A DNA stretch of 64,000 bases from positions 3,038,001 through 3,102,000 of the forward strand of contig NC_007651.1 of assembly GCF_000012365.1 (NCBI RefSeq). Reading direction: 5' to 3'. Below are positions 63,062-64,000 of this stretch, piece by piece. The notes under the pieces are model-generated. The model made no database searches, was not told the origin of the DNA, and worked only from the letters and a program-made list of their open reading frames with translations. The first letter of the stretch is position 1, and each line of letters begins with the position of its first letter. This DNA is from Burkholderia thailandensis E264 (GTDB taxonomy: Bacteria > Pseudomonadota > Gammaproteobacteria > Burkholderiales > Burkholderiaceae). Made by a program: the position numbers and the translations under genes.

Positions 63062-64000
63062 ATGAAGCAGCGTGCGTGGTTGAGCAAGACGGCTTTCGTG
63101 GCCGCGATCTTCGTCGTCGTGTGGATCGCGACGATCGCGTATTGGAAAGCGACGTATCACCCGCCGAGCGGAACGGAGCTGCTGACGTACGGCATCGCGC
63201 TGCCGGCGCTGCTGTCCGCGGGCCTGGCCTGGGGGCGCCGGGCCGTCGGCCGGCTGCGTGAAGCGGCGGCCGGCGCCGAGGGCGCGGCGCCGGCCGCCGC
63301 GCCCTCGGCGCCGCACGCGAGCGCCGCGCGAGCCGTGGATGAAGCCGCGACACTCGCGTGGACACTCGCACTGCTCGACAGCAGCGTGCGGCTCCCGGCC
63401 GGCGCGACGACGACCGAAATCGACGACGCCGCGCGCGAGGAAACCGCCGTCGGGCTGCATCCGGCGCTCCGACGCGCGGACGGCACGGGCGTGTTCGCAA
63501 GCGGCGTGGCGTCGGTCTCGGTCGACCATTTCGACGAAGCCCTGCTGCCGCCCGGCAGCGACGCCGCGCTGAACGATGAGCATGCGCGCGCGCTGCTGCT
63601 CGCCGCGGATGTCCTGGACGAACTGCTCGAGCGTCACGCGGTGATGGCGACGGGCAACGCGGCCCGCTCCGCCGAGCCGCTCAAGCTGCATCTGCTGCTG
63701 CCCGAGCGCTGGCAGCCGGCGGCGGGCGCGCTGGCCGCATGGCTCGACGCACACGTTGCACGCGAGCGCTGGATGCCCGGCATCGAACGCGTGCAGACGC
63801 GGATGATCGCGGACCCGGTGCAGGCTTGGACGGTCGTCGACGAGCTGATCGTATCGCTTCATCGCGAGCCGTCGAACGCGAATCATGTCGTGCTCGCCTG
63901 TGACTCGTTGCTGAGCGACGCGACCGTGCACACGCTTGACAATACCGGCAGGCTCTACGGACACAATCGGCCGGACGGCCATATCCCGGGCGAAGGCGCA
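63062..64000 (+). CDS. Membrane-anchored protein with ketosynthase/thiolase-like region (3' end outside window)
   Basis: The frame is open from ATG 63062 to the end of the window (313 codons). Two membrane helices at the N-terminus (FVAAIFVVVWIATIAYW and LLTYGIALPALLSAGLAW) are followed by an Ala/Pro-rich linker. The soluble part includes VVLACDSLLSDATVHTLDN and, at the very end, HNRPDGHIPGEGA. The last two resemble the xDSLLxxxT and PGEGA lines of beta-ketoacyl synthase-like proteins. I recall such thiolase-fold proteins of unknown role in some T6SS clusters. It starts 23 bases behind the PAAR gene, so the two form an operon. Fold assignment is tentative, and its active-site residues would lie partly beyond the window. 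Confidence 0.6.
   Translation, partial: MKQRAWLSKTAFVAAIFVVVWIATIAYWKATYHPPSGTELLTYGIALPALLSAGLAWGRRAVGRLREAAAGAEGAAPAAAPSAPHASAARAVDEAATLAWTLALLDSSVRLPAGATTTEIDDAAREETAVGLHPALRRADGTGVFASGVASVSVDHFDEALLPPGSDAALNDEHARALLLAADVLDELLERHAVMATGNAARSAEPLKLHLLLPERWQPAAGALAAWLDAHVARERWMPGIERVQTRMIADPVQAWTVVDELIVSLHREPSNANHVVLACDSLLSDATVHTLDNTGRLYGHNRPDGHIPGEGA

Overview
The window is GC-rich throughout most of its length and its gene content points to a member of the Burkholderia pseudomallei/thailandensis group, most likely chromosome 1. The basis is the FabV enoyl-ACP reductase, the Burkholderia-style H-NS-like protein, the Tat/lipoprotein set, and above all a type VI secretion (T6SS) effector island. 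That island resembles, from memory, the B. thailandensis region with the VasX-type effector BTH_I2691 and the Tle1 phospholipase BTH_I2698. No database search was possible, so species and locus identity are inference.

Left part (1-14.5 kb) is core metabolism and envelope: the end of a CaiB/BaiF CoA-transferase, a Tat-type lipoprotein, a glycine-zipper lipoprotein, glnS, a Nudix hydrolase, a small exported protein, a secreted GH3 (NagZ-like) lipoprotein facing an M15 carboxypeptidase, a di-haem peroxidase divergent from an AcpA-type acid phosphatase, fabV, and a Tam-like methyltransferase. 15.2-24.4 kb holds a complete Csu-type (archaic) chaperone-usher fimbria: three spore-coat-U pilins, chaperone, usher and two-domain tip protein. 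It is followed on the same strand by a hybrid sensor kinase and a NarL-type regulator that probably control it. 25.2-32.1 kb carries a LysR regulator divergent from an MFS transporter plus a PDC-lactonase-like amidohydrolase, an H-NS-like protein, a small lipoprotein and an Nramp (MntH) transporter.

An intact IS66 element (32339-34818), without a matching target duplication, marks the entry to the accessory part. From 34.8 to 62.2 kb nearly everything is on the minus strand and is an orphan vgrG island with three VgrG proteins, two DUF4123 adaptors, two Tle1-type phospholipases each with two DUF3304-like lipoprotein immunity candidates, a VgrG2b-like VgrG with a C-terminal HExxH metallopeptidase, and a VasX-N effector with a membrane-inserting C-terminus. 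A PAAR gene and a ketosynthase-like membrane protein diverge from it at the right edge. No T6SS structural genes are present, so the island must use an apparatus encoded elsewhere.

The most interesting feature is the end of the VasX-type operon. Behind the full-length effector and its putative membrane immunity gene lie two further displaced C-terminal toxin tails, each followed by its own immunity-like paralogue and separated by insertion-sequence debris. This is the toxin-tip/immunity cassette layout known from Rhs and CDI systems, here on a VasX-family pore-former. The Tle1 section shows a related process: a 3.68-kb tandem duplication whose edges are almost identical while its core has diverged.
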